From Lysobacterales bacterium 66-474 (GTDB lineage Bacteria > Pseudomonadota > Gammaproteobacteria > Xanthomonadales > Rhodanobacteraceae): 64,000 bases of DNA. The stretch spans positions 1 to 64,000 of the forward strand of contig MKWP01000014.1 in the NCBI GenBank assembly GCA_001899805.1. Reading direction: 5' to 3'. The stretch's first letter is position 1. Each line of letters starts with the position of its first letter. Under the pieces are notes generated by a model. That model was not told the origin of the DNA and did no database searches. It worked only from the letters and a program-made list of their open reading frames with translations. This document shows positions 57,101-64,000 of this stretch, one piece after another. The translations under genes were made by a program, and so were the position numbers.

Positions 57101-57690
57101 AGCACGCCGAGGCCGCCAAGCGCAAGGAATACCTCGACGCGCAGATGACCGATCTCACCACCGCGCTGGACACGCTGGAAAACGCGATCCGCAAGATCGA
57201 CCGTGAAACCCGCGAGCGCTTCAAGGACACCTTCGATCGCGTCAATGCCGGGTTCCAGAGCCTGTTCCCGAAACTGTTCGGCGGCGGACACGCCTATCTG
57301 GAACTGACCGGCGAGGACCTGCTGGATGCCGGCGTCACGATGATGGCGCGTCCGCCCGGCAAGCGGAACAGCCACATCTCGCTGCTGTCCGGCGGCGAGA
57401 AGGCGATGACCGCGGTGGCGCTGGTGATGGCGATCTTCAACCTGAACCCGGCGCCGTTCTGCCTGCTGGACGAGGTGGACGCGCCGCTCGACGAAGGCAA
57501 CATCGGGCGCTTCAGCCAGCTCGTGCGCGACATGTCGGAAAAAGTGCAGTTCATGGTGGTCACCCACAACAAGGCGACCATGGAGAACGCCTACCAGTTG
57601 TGCGGCGTCACCATGCGCGAGCCCGGCGTGTCGCGTCTGGTGCAGGTGGACCTGGCCGAGGCGACGAAACTGGCCGGGGTGGCTGCCTAG
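54184..57690 (+). CDS. smc: Chromosome segregation protein SMC
   Basis: This 1168-residue condensin ATPase has Walker A G-P-N-G-C-G-K-S near residues 32-39 and S-Y-S-I-I-E-Q-G near 145. Two long coiled coils (~170-500 and ~650-1000) flank a hinge at ~500-640. C-terminal signature L-L-S-G-G-E-K-A and Walker B F-C-L-L-D-E-V-D-A-P-L-D are intact. It organises and separates chromosomes with ScpA/ScpB, which are not in the window. The start at 54184 is the family N-terminus, M-R-L-S-T-I-K-L-A-G-F-K-S-F. Confidence 0.96.
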   Translation: MRLSTIKLAGFKSFVDPTVLHLPTNLTGICGPNGCGKSNIIDAIRWVMGESAASRLRGEAITDVIFSGSSGRKPVGQATVELIFDNSDGTLGGEYAGFNEISVKRSVGRDSQSDYYLNGVRCRRRDITDLFLGTGLGARSYSIIEQGVISDIVESRPEQLRIHLEEAAGVSRYKERRKETESRIKATRENLDRVKDVREEVEKQLDHLNRQARAAERWQKLKEERGLREAELRALNYRSVSAQLETHRQALREAETALEGKLAAQRHLEAEIETGREAHQQHTEAMNAVQAEVYQVGAELARVEQQIKHHREMLERLQHDREESERTWTELSDHLRTDTAQRDELHAAVAAAEPETGRLRDADAQAAQALNEAEGAHVAWQQRWEAHSGQTASTSREAEVERTHIDHLDRQALDLSRRREALRNERKNYDLEALAAATQGLADEHASLKTQEATHSQNLDAHKTDAERLLGEERQAQTWLAEANAQKQALRGRIASLEALQRAALGRDRDAAREWLQKIGLADGERLGARLKVNDGWDRAVETVLAGMLEAVLVDDPAAHASELADIAKTDITLVGSNEVFDQDVAGTLAAEASGPAAARALLARVRTAASLDEARAIVATLSPAHTVITRDGVWLGPGFARVRRAEGGQVGVLARERELHEAGTELAATEKRIAGLQERQAEVRDQRRAAEQARDDAQRDVYNAHRRLSELAGEMQSRQGRIDSAKARLAAIDAEHAGIETALAENEQLLQAARARMQTAVASMGEHEQARVALEGERRQLLERRAAARADAQEASDAAHRHAIALESRRVTLAALEQSLARMQAQREQLEKHRADLDARLAAGGDPVAALEKERQACLDQRLTVDRKLVDARRVVEESANDLREREQARHAAEQAMSSERDALEKLRLDEQGQRLRAEQLAAAITAAGLEIEPLLANLSDEVQPDAWQEKIADLDARIARLEPVNLAAISEHAEAAKRKEYLDAQMTDLTTALDTLENAIRKIDRETRERFKDTFDRVNAGFQSLFPKLFGGGHAYLELTGEDLLDAGVTMMARPPGKRNSHISLLSGGEKAMTAVALVMAIFNLNPAPFCLLDEVDAPLDEGNIGRFSQLVRDMSEKVQFMVVTHNKATMENAYQLCGVTMREPGVSRLVQVDLAEATKLAGVAA

Positions 57691-57740
57691 CGGTCGTGCT
57701 CCGGGTGTCGCGGTTTCGTGCGGTTTGATAGAGTGCGTGC

Positions 57741-58529
57741 GTGAACGCCGAAGCCATCACGCCGACGACCTTGCGCATCATCATCGCCGCCATCGGCGTG
57801 GTGATCCTGGCCGCGATCTACTTCTTCGGCCGCCCGCGCCAGCCGGGGCAGGGCCGGCGTACCGTTTTCAAGAAGGCGGCGGACGAGCGCGTCGAGCCGG
57901 TGATGGGCGAAACCGTTGATACGGACGAGGCCACCACGGGAAACGACGCAGCGCCGCCGCAGCAAGGCGAGCTGGATGTCGCGCTGAAACGCGAACTCGA
58001 TCGCCTCGGCGCGACGGTCGCGGCGGATCGCCGGACCGGCGCGGCGCCGCCGGCCGGAGAACGTCCGCACGAGTTTCCGGTCGACCGCATCGTCAGCCTG
58101 TTCGTGGTCGCGCCGGCCGGGAATGACTTCCACGGCAGCGACATCGTGGTGGCGGCGGAGAAGGCCGGCCTGCGTTTCGGCGCCATGCACATTTTCCATC
58201 GCCTCGCCGAAGGCCGGCCCGACGCCGGCCCTGTTTTCAGCATGGCCAACATGATGAAACCGGGCTATTTCGACATGGGGCGGATCGCCGACCTGACCAC
58301 GCCCGGCGTGACGTTCTTCATCACGTTGCCGGGACCGTTGGCGGCGCTCGACGCGTGGGAAGCGATGCTGCCGACGGCGCAACGCATCGCCGAACTGCTT
58401 GGCGGCGAATTGCTGGACGAGGAGCGCAATGCGTTGGGTCGACAGCGCGTGGCCGGGCTGCGCGAGGAGCTGCGCGCGTGGGATCGCCAGCACGAAGGCC
58501 ACGAAATCGGCACGCCGCCGCGGCGCTGA
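57741..58529 (+). CDS. zipA: Cell division protein ZipA
   Basis: This 262-residue protein has an N-terminal membrane anchor (residues ~11-28), a charged linker (~30-110) and the C-terminal FtsZ-binding ZipA_C domain (~115-245) with D-F-H-G-S-D-I, M-H-I-F-H-R and M-A-N-M-M-K-P-G-Y-F-D near residue 170. It tethers the Z ring to the inner membrane. The start is GTG. It follows smc by 50 bp; in many relatives ligA comes next, but it does not here. Confidence 0.92.
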   Translation: MNAEAITPTTLRIIIAAIGVVILAAIYFFGRPRQPGQGRRTVFKKAADERVEPVMGETVDTDEATTGNDAAPPQQGELDVALKRELDRLGATVAADRRTGAAPPAGERPHEFPVDRIVSLFVVAPAGNDFHGSDIVVAAEKAGLRFGAMHIFHRLAEGRPDAGPVFSMANMMKPGYFDMGRIADLTTPGVTFFITLPGPLAALDAWEAMLPTAQRIAELLGGELLDEERNALGRQRVAGLREELRAWDRQHEGHEIGTPPRR

Positions 58530-58564
58530 ATCAGCGTCCCACGCCAGTCCACGAGGCACCGCGC

Positions 58565-59218
58565 ATGACTTACCCCAGTCCGGCGTTCCGCGAAGATCGT
58601 GTCGAGGTCCTGCATGCCGCGATCCGCGAGTTGCATTTCGGGCTGCTGGTGACCCATCCCGCGGACGGCTTCGCGACTTCCTACCTGCCGTGGGAACTCG
58701 ATGCCGAACGCGGACCGTGCGGCACGCTGGTCGGCCATCTCGCGCGTTACAACCCGCAGTGGAAGGTGCCCGCTGCCGGCGCGTCGGCGCTCGCGGTGTT
58801 CCAGGGGCCGCACGCCTACGTGTCGCCGTCGTGGTATCCCGGCAAGAGCGACGATCCGCGCCAGGTGCCGACCTGGGATTACCTCAGCGTCGAGGCGCGC
58901 GGCACCTTGAAGGTGTTCGATGACCAGGCGCGGCTGCATGGACTGCTGGCGCGGCTCGTCGACCGCAACGAGGCCGGACGCGAGCATCGCTGGTACATCA
59001 CCGACGCACCCGATGACTATGTACGCGAGCAGATGCGCTACATCGTCGGCATCGAACTGGAAATCGACAGCCTGGTTGGCCGCTACAAGCTGAGCCAGAA
59101 TCGCGATGCGGCCGACCAGGAAGGCGCACGCGCGGGGCTGGCCGCGGCACCGACCGAGCGCGAGCGCGAGTTGGCGAAAGCCATTTCCGCGACGCAGCGC
59201 GAGCGGCGAGATCGCTGA
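58565..59218 (+). CDS. FMN-binding PaiB-family protein
   Basis: This 217-residue protein matches the PaiB/FMN-binding negative transcriptional regulator family (split-barrel flavin-binding fold). Typical segments are A-T-S-Y-L-P-W near residue 37, G-H-L-A-R-Y-N-P-Q-W, F-Q-G-P-H-A-Y-V-S-P-S-W-Y near residue 80, W-D-Y-L-S-V and I-V-G-I-E-L-E-I-D near 163. B. subtilis PaiB affects sporulation and protease genes; most homologues are uncharacterised. The Met at 58565 is the family start. Confidence 0.88.
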   Translation: MTYPSPAFREDRVEVLHAAIRELHFGLLVTHPADGFATSYLPWELDAERGPCGTLVGHLARYNPQWKVPAAGASALAVFQGPHAYVSPSWYPGKSDDPRQVPTWDYLSVEARGTLKVFDDQARLHGLLARLVDRNEAGREHRWYITDAPDDYVREQMRYIVGIELEIDSLVGRYKLSQNRDAADQEGARAGLAAAPTERERELAKAISATQRERRDR

Positions 59219-59338
59219 ATTTGCTCCGGAAGGTCTGCGCAGCGGGCAGACCCAGGCTCCCAACCACCGGAAGGCGCGTTTTCCGAATGTGTAAGCCTTC
59301 CCATGGCGCGATGCGATCCACGTTGCAACGACACCAGC

Positions 59339-60241
59339 TCAAATTCTTACCTCGGTTTGGAACGCCACGACGGCTCGACCGCCCACTTTGACCTGCACCG
59401 GGTTCCCGTCCGCAATCGCGACTTCCACGTCGACTGTCCCTGGCCGGCCCATCGCTTCGCCCTGCACCGCACGGAATCGGAGGACATTTCGATCCGCCTT
59501 CGCCAGTCGATGTTTGACGAGGTATGCACCCAGCGGACCATTGGCGTTACCCGTCACGGGATCTTCCGGAATGCCGATCGCCGGTGCGAACATGCGGCCG
59601 TGAGCCAGGGTGCTTGCGGAAGCCGGGTCCAACGCAAACACGAAGTAGCCATTGCATCCCAGGATCGAACTCAGCCCCGTCAGGCGCGGCAGATCCGGTC
59701 GTATCAAGCCGAGAGTGTCCCGGCGATTGATGCCGATGAGGACCTTCGAATGTCCCGTCGACACGATCTGCACGGGGCATCGCGGATTGATATCGGCTTC
59801 GGACAGCGCCAACGCGGCCAGCAGGTCGTTTCGCGGTTTTTCGGGCAGCGGCGGCGAGAACTCGATCGGGCCCTGGGTCATGACGATTCGGTATTCGTCG
59901 TCTCCCTTCTGGATCTCGACCGGGAGGATGCCGATGCCGATTTTCTGCATGACGATGCACGGGGAAAGTCGTTGCTCGAGTGCACGGATGTAATGGGCCG
60001 CGATGGTGGCGTGCCCACACGAAGGAACTTCGGTCGCAGGCGTGAAAAACCGTATCCCCACGTCATGGTCGGGTGAGGTCGGCGAAAGGACGAACGCAGT
60101 CTCCGAATTGTTGAGCTCGCGAGCTATCGCTTGCATTTGGGTTGCGGTCAAACCGTCGGCGTTGGAAACCACTCCGGCCGGGTTGCCGACAAAACGCTTT
60201 TGCGTGAACGCGTCGACTTGGTAGATGCGATAGGTCTTCAT
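59339..60241 (-). CDS. PhzF family isomerase-like protein (first copy)
   Basis: This 300-residue protein has two epimerase-like lobes: Y-Q-V-D-A-F-T and F-V-G-N-P-A-G-V at the N-terminus, the catalytic-type Glu in N-N-S-E-T-A-F-V near residue 47, and P-S-C-G-H-A-T-I near 74. The second-half motif is E-D-P-V-T-G-N-A-N-G near 233. PhzF itself isomerises a phenazine precursor, but most homologues are of unknown substrate. The start at 60241 begins M-K-T-Y-R-I-Y-Q-V-D. Confidence 0.9.
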   Translation of the reverse strand: MKTYRIYQVDAFTQKRFVGNPAGVVSNADGLTATQMQAIARELNNSETAFVLSPTSPDHDVGIRFFTPATEVPSCGHATIAAHYIRALEQRLSPCIVMQKIGIGILPVEIQKGDDEYRIVMTQGPIEFSPPLPEKPRNDLLAALALSEADINPRCPVQIVSTGHSKVLIGINRRDTLGLIRPDLPRLTGLSSILGCNGYFVFALDPASASTLAHGRMFAPAIGIPEDPVTGNANGPLGAYLVKHRLAKADRNVLRFRAVQGEAMGRPGTVDVEVAIADGNPVQVKVGGRAVVAFQTEVRI

Positions 60242-60285
60242 TGATTCCGCCCTGGCGTTGCGCGACGCCCGGCGAGCACCTTTCG

Positions 60286-61086
60286 TCAAGCGGGCAGCGG
60301 CTTCCGCCCGCGGACCGAAATCATCGGCGGCTGGGAGAGGTCGAGCCGACCGGACCGGACGTTGTCGAGGTGCTGTCCGATTTCGGCGTGGGTTGCGACG
60401 CCATGGCTCAGTAGCTGGTCCCGGAGCATGTTTATGGTCGACTCTTCGAGAGCAATGCACTCCGGCATCGCGACAGGAAAATACGCATCGGCGGAAATGC
60501 ATTCCAGGCCGAATTCGCGAAACAAGCGGGGAAGCTTGCGCCCGAATGCGAGATCGACACCCCGGGCCGCCAGGAGTGTCCTGAATCCGTGGCGAATCTT
60601 GTTTGCCAGTTTTTGTCCGGGTTCGCGGGCATCCATGCAACTCAGGGGCTGGAGTTCGGGATCCGCGTCTTCGATCACGAGCCAGCCGCCGGGTTTCAGG
60701 GAGGCGAGCATGTTTTCGAAAGCCCGCTTCCGGTCATCGACATGTACCAGCACCAATCGGGCATGCACCAGATCGAACCCGTTGCCTGGTGGCGAGGCGT
60801 GGGCTACATCATGGTTGCGTGTTTCCACATTTTCTTCCACGGCTTTCGCAAGCCGGGACGTATCGATGTCGGTCGCCAGAACGCGTCCCGCATGGCCAAC
60901 GAGCCCTGCCATTTTTCGAACGAGCGACGGACCTCCAGCGCCGACTTCCCAGCACCGCCAGCCGGCGGTCACGCCGCAGGCATCGAACTGCCGGAACGTG
61001 CCGGGATCAAACAGCTTCGACAGCGCGGTGAACCGAACCGCCGCCTCGCGCTTCCTGTTTTCCAGGAGATATTCGTTCACCGACAT
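60286..61086 (-). CDS. SAM-dependent methyltransferase
   Basis: This 266-residue protein has motif I (W-E-V-G-A-G-G-P-S-L) near residue 42, D-I-D-T at the end of strand 2, F-D-L-V-H-A-R-L-V-L near 103 and L-K-P-G-G-W-L-V-I-E-D near 130. These indicate a class I methyltransferase of the UbiE/small-molecule type; substrate unknown. GGAG lies about 9 nt before the chosen ATG. It sits between two PhzF-family genes on the same strand. Confidence 0.85.
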   Translation of the reverse strand: MSVNEYLLENRKREAAVRFTALSKLFDPGTFRQFDACGVTAGWRCWEVGAGGPSLVRKMAGLVGHAGRVLATDIDTSRLAKAVEENVETRNHDVAHASPPGNGFDLVHARLVLVHVDDRKRAFENMLASLKPGGWLVIEDADPELQPLSCMDAREPGQKLANKIRHGFRTLLAARGVDLAFGRKLPRLFREFGLECISADAYFPVAMPECIALEESTINMLRDQLLSHGVATHAEIGQHLDNVRSGRLDLSQPPMISVRGRKPLPA

Positions 61087-61182
61087 TAGTTGCTCCTGCT
61101 TACGGGACACATGGCCCGCATCACGTGTCTGGCGCCAAGCCAATCTCGGACGGATTGCTGGCTGGCACTTCGGGGTCATGAC

Positions 61183-62049
61183 TCACAAGGCATCTGGATC
61201 AAGAAATCCGTGGCTCACCGGCCACACTTCCCCGCTTACCAGAAGCCGGTTGAGTGAATCGAGGGTGACCTGGATATTGCTTGGCCGACCGGCAAAGCGC
61301 CCTTGTGCAAGCTTTACGGGCGAGTTCGGATCGGTCTGGCCTTGACGGAAGAGGTACGCTGCGGCAGGCCCGGCGGCACTGCCGGTTGCCACATCTTCTA
61401 CCCGGCCCAAGTTGTCCCAGGTTCTGACTTCGCGGTTCACGGCATCGAGCACGAGCACGAATTTCGCACCAAGTGCAGCGAGCAAGGCTTCAAGATCGGA
61501 ACCCCTGATCGCCGCTCGCGCAAGCGCCTTGGCGTGAACGGGAAGAATGAGGTATGGCAGACCGGTTGAAACGACCTGGGCCGGCAGTCCGGAAGCAAGT
61601 TCCTGGGGCTCGAGGCCGAGTCTTGCCAGGATCGGCTGCAACTCAACCGGGCTGATGGCGTCGCGAAAAACCGCCGTCCCCTGGTTCATTTCGGCCAGAT
61701 AGTGACTGCCAATCTTCACTGTCTTCACCGGCACTTCCGCTGAAGGAAGTCCCAGTACCCATGAGCTCGCCTCGGCCTCTGGTGTTTGCGTGCGGTGAAG
61801 CACCGCCGCGGCCCCCAGAACCGGATGGCCAGCGAACGGAAGCTCTTCCTCCACGGTGAAGACACGAGCCCTGGCGCCCCTTTGATTGATCTCCGACAGG
61901 AAGATGGATTCGAACTGCTTCATCTCCTGGGTCAGCCGTTGCATCAGCGGCGCGGTCCACGCATCCGTGTCCAGGAAAACGGTCAAGCCGTTGCCGGTCA
62001 ACGGTCGTGTCGCGAAGACGTCAACGTGAAAAATGGTCGTGGCCATCAT
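61183..62049 (-). CDS. PhzF family isomerase-like protein (second copy)
   Basis: This 288-residue protein has the same fold as its neighbour but a clearly different sequence: F-H-V-D-V-F-A-T-R-P-L-T-G-N, F-E-S-I-F with the Glu at the active-site position, P-F-A-G-H-P-V-L-G near 70, and V-A-T-G-S-A-A-G-P near 222. The substrate is unknown. The start is the Met pair at 62044-62049. Its divergence from the first copy makes recent tandem duplication unlikely. Confidence 0.88.
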   Translation of the reverse strand: MMATTIFHVDVFATRPLTGNGLTVFLDTDAWTAPLMQRLTQEMKQFESIFLSEINQRGARARVFTVEEELPFAGHPVLGAAAVLHRTQTPEAEASSWVLGLPSAEVPVKTVKIGSHYLAEMNQGTAVFRDAISPVELQPILARLGLEPQELASGLPAQVVSTGLPYLILPVHAKALARAAIRGSDLEALLAALGAKFVLVLDAVNREVRTWDNLGRVEDVATGSAAGPAAAYLFRQGQTDPNSPVKLAQGRFAGRPSNIQVTLDSLNRLLVSGEVWPVSHGFLDPDAL

Positions 62050-62161
62050 GGGAAATCTGCGCTCGAACTTCTCGACGTGGTTAGCTTGTGCAACAACACC
62101 CCGGCCGACCGCCGGCAACCCACGCAGCAGGCTGGCGGTTGGAGGGAGCCGTCGGACCCGG

Positions 62162-62629
62162 TTACCTGTTTCCTCTCACCGCGTGCTGGTACTGACTCAA
62201 CAACCTTGCATTGTCAACCGATCCGTGGTGGTGTACTTGCCTCCACTCGCCCTCGATCAGTCTGAAAAGCCGAGTCGTGCGGATTGCCATCTCGAGCTTC
62301 GCATGACCTGCTCGATATTCCCCGCGCTCTCGACCTGCCACATAGAAGATCTCGCCACCTTCGTGATAGCTGTAGTCGTAAAACTCGAACCAGAATGGCT
62401 CCGGGTGGCTGAACAATTTGGCATACACCTCCTTGATTTCATCCCAGCCGCGCTTGATGCCACCCACCGGGTTGTCCATGACGGACTCGCTTGTCTGCGC
62501 CCAATTTCGAGCCATCAAGTCGAGATCGCGATTGTTGAGAGCTTGGTAAAATCCTGACAGCGCCTTCATCTGCGGAGTGATCTGCTCCTTCGGTTCCTTG
62601 CCTGTCACGGGTGTCTGTTCAGTTCTCAC
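62162..62629 (-). CDS. NTF2-like/SnoaL protein
   Basis: This 155-residue soluble protein is a single NTF2-like domain: F-Y-Q-A-L-N-N-R-D-L-D-L-M-A-R-N-W near residue 27, a W-D-E-I segment, and a C-terminal E-G-E-W-R-Q-V-H-H-H-G-S strand. Enzymatic and ligand roles are open. The GTG start has GAGGA about 8 nt upstream. Confidence 0.78.
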   Translation of the reverse strand: MRTEQTPVTGKEPKEQITPQMKALSGFYQALNNRDLDLMARNWAQTSESVMDNPVGGIKRGWDEIKEVYAKLFSHPEPFWFEFYDYSYHEGGEIFYVAGRERGEYRAGHAKLEMAIRTTRLFRLIEGEWRQVHHHGSVDNARLLSQYQHAVRGNR

Positions 62630-62748
62630 GTCAATGTCCTCTTCAGCGCCGGGTTCGCGCCCAACTCAAGGCCGGCGGTGCCGCTGCGATGCTCAATGGG
62701 TTGATTGACCACGGTGAACCCGCGGGCAGCGAGAGCGTGCGGTCGGAT

Positions 62749-63141
62749 TCACGACACGGAGTGCGGCTCGGGATAGACATCCCTGACAGCCAGCAGCGCA
62801 TTCCGAACCGCCGGACCGCCGGCGTAGAAGAGCAAAGTCAACAAAGTCTCCACCATTTGTTCGCGGCTGACACCGAGCTTGCGAGCCGATTCCATGTGCG
62901 CGCGCAGTTGCGGCTCCGCGTTGCCTCGCGTTGCGCAACTCGCCACCAGCAACAGTTCACGCGTCGCGAGGTCGAGGCCTGGCCGCGCCATGATGCCGCC
63001 GAGGGCCCACTCGACGGTCATCGTGCAAAAATCGGGACATACGTCCGCCATCTCCTGCACCATCGCTTCACCCACCTGGTCACCGTGCAACTCCTCGAGT
63101 ACCTGGAGGCCCCGCTTGTACCCTTCGCTGTTCTTTTGCAT
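62749..63141 (-). CDS. Carboxymuconolactone decarboxylase family protein
   Basis: This 130-residue all-helical protein is of the PcaC-like type: W-A-L-G-G-I-M-A-R-P-G-L-D near residue 45, R-E-L-L-L-V-A-S, and E-T-L-L-T-L-L-F-Y-A-G-G-P near 97. It lacks the C-x-x-C pair of AhpD-type peroxidases. It may act on 4-carboxymuconolactone-like lactones or merely share the fold. It is divergent from the LysR gene, which probably controls it. Confidence 0.85.
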   Translation of the reverse strand: MQKNSEGYKRGLQVLEELHGDQVGEAMVQEMADVCPDFCTMTVEWALGGIMARPGLDLATRELLLVASCATRGNAEPQLRAHMESARKLGVSREQMVETLLTLLFYAGGPAVRNALLAVRDVYPEPHSVS

Positions 63142-63268
63142 GTTGCCGCACCTTTCCGCGATTGCGCCTTCGTGATACGCCGAGCGGCGTGAAGGACAAG
63201 GTAGTCACCACGCGTCGCGCGATAAACAACCATCCAGGTTCTGGACAAACAACCACGGGTTTCCAATC

Positions 63269-64000
63269 ATGGACAGGCTTACCAGCATGGCGATCTTCGC
63301 GAGGGTGGTGGAAAAGGGCAGCCTCGCCGCCGCCGCGGAGGAGTTCTGTACCTCCGCCACGATGGTCGGCAAGCATCTGCGTGCCCTGGAACAACACCTG
63401 GGCGGCCGGCTGCTCAATCGAACCACCCGTCGCCAGAGCCTGACCGATCTCGGTCGCGAGTATTACGATCGCTGCAAGCAGATACTGGCCGATGTCGAAG
63501 CGGCTGACGGCATTGCGGATGCCATGCAGGCCGTGCCGCGTGGTGTCTTGCGGGTGACCGCGCCATCGTCGTTCGGCAGCCACGGGTTGATGGCGGCGCT
63601 TCCGGATTACTTTGCGCGCTATCCCGAAGTGGGCATCGACCTTTCACTCGATGACCGGGTTGTGGATCTGGTCGAGGATCGCTTCGAAGTGGCCATTCGG
63701 ATAGGCGCGTTGCCTGATTCGAATCTCGTGGCGCGGCCACTCGCCGATTACCGCAGCGTGGTGTGTGCGAGCCCTGCTTACCTGGCGCGCCACGGGGTTC
63801 CCCGGAATTTGGCGGACCTCTCCGCCCACGACTGCCTTGGCTTCAGCCATTGGAAAATCCGGGACGAGTGGCACCTCGACGGACCGCAGGGCCGCGAAAC
63901 GGTGCGGGTCCACGGCCGCTTCCAAGCCAACAGTGGCCAGGCGCTGCGCATGGCTGCCTTGCTGGGCCTGGGAATCGTGATGCAACCCGAGGTGCTCCTG
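63269..64000 (+). CDS. LysR family transcriptional regulator (3'-truncated)
   Basis: 244 codons are visible; the frame is open to the window end. The N-terminal winged helix-turn-helix (residues ~2-60) contains F-A-R-V-V-E-K-G-S-L-A-A-A-A and L-E-Q-H-L-G-G-R-L-L-N-R-T-T-R, followed by the periplasmic-binding-like effector domain (P-S-S-F-G, R-Y-P-E-V). LysR regulators typically control the divergent neighbour, here the carboxymuconolactone-decarboxylase-like gene; the inducer is unknown. Confidence 0.9.
   Translation, partial: MDRLTSMAIFARVVEKGSLAAAAEEFCTSATMVGKHLRALEQHLGGRLLNRTTRRQSLTDLGREYYDRCKQILADVEAADGIADAMQAVPRGVLRVTAPSSFGSHGLMAALPDYFARYPEVGIDLSLDDRVVDLVEDRFEVAIRIGALPDSNLVARPLADYRSVVCASPAYLARHGVPRNLADLSAHDCLGFSHWKIRDEWHLDGPQGRETVRVHGRFQANSGQALRMAALLGLGIVMQPEVLL

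Noticed and set aside
63142-63268. LysR operator (T-N11-A) in the divergent gap
   Set aside because: The pattern is too degenerate; several weak matches occur and none is convincing.

Overview
The window is a high-GC chromosomal segment of a gammaproteobacterium, most likely from the Xanthomonadales and probably the Rhodanobacteraceae. This placement is inferred from gene order: bamE/fur, recN-hrcA-grpE-dnaK-dnaJ-dapB-carA-carB-greA-recJ, prfB-lysS and smc-zipA. It also fits the gamma-type tmRNA, RF2 with its classical frameshift, and many dispersed palindromic repeats between genes. I recognise no prophage, insertion sequence, CRISPR array, rRNA or tRNA gene; the only stable RNA gene is tmRNA.

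Layout: 1-1.86 kb is the end of a secreted beta-helix/PKD-repeat protein. 2.2-7.5 kb carries a CPA2 antiporter, an unknown secreted membrane protein and a DUF885 putative metallopeptidase. 6.8-11.6 kb (minus strand) is a cyoABCD quinol oxidase operon followed by SURF1, with a divergent MFS transporter. 13.2-17.6 kb is a translation-rescue and housekeeping block (ssrA, sulfotransferase, smpB, ratA, rnfH, bamE, fur). A TPR membrane protein follows, then the heat-shock block recN / hrcA grpE dnaK, a TMEM175-like channel gene, dnaJ and dapB. 28.2-33.3 kb (minus strand) holds exported proteins: an NTF2-like protein, a beta-propeller, a multicopper-oxidase remnant, an alpha/beta hydrolase, a diheme cytochrome c and one unknown. 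34.4-44.5 kb is carA, an inserted GxxExxY gene, carB, greA, an ABC-F ATPase, a conserved unknown and recJ. 44.5-54 kb carries an O-methyltransferase, asnB with a leader, a secreted methyltransferase, a flavin reductase, two small membrane proteins, prfB, lysS, a YidC-like protein, yciI, a GFA-family protein and a bolA-family gene. 54.2-59.2 kb is smc, zipA and a PaiB-like protein. The last 5 kb is accessory: two PhzF-family genes around a methyltransferase, an NTF2-like protein, a carboxymuconolactone-decarboxylase-like protein and a LysR regulator cut by the window end.

The most interesting signal is upstream of asnB. A 39-codon leader ORF (45273-45392) has four Asn and two Asp codons within ten residues. 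It is followed by a 12-bp-stem terminator, and three mutually exclusive pairings (1:2, 2:3, 3:4) fit a classical ribosome-mediated attenuator sensing charged tRNA-Asn.

A second theme is repeats invading genes. A dispersed palindrome is inserted in frame in ratA, repeats supply the apparent N-terminus of RecJ, and repeat sequence forms the C-terminus of CarA next to the inserted GxxExxY gene. Other leads are a perfect CRP/Clp-type palindrome, a perfect palindrome in a candidate grpE promoter spacer, and a channel gene translationally coupled to dnaJ.
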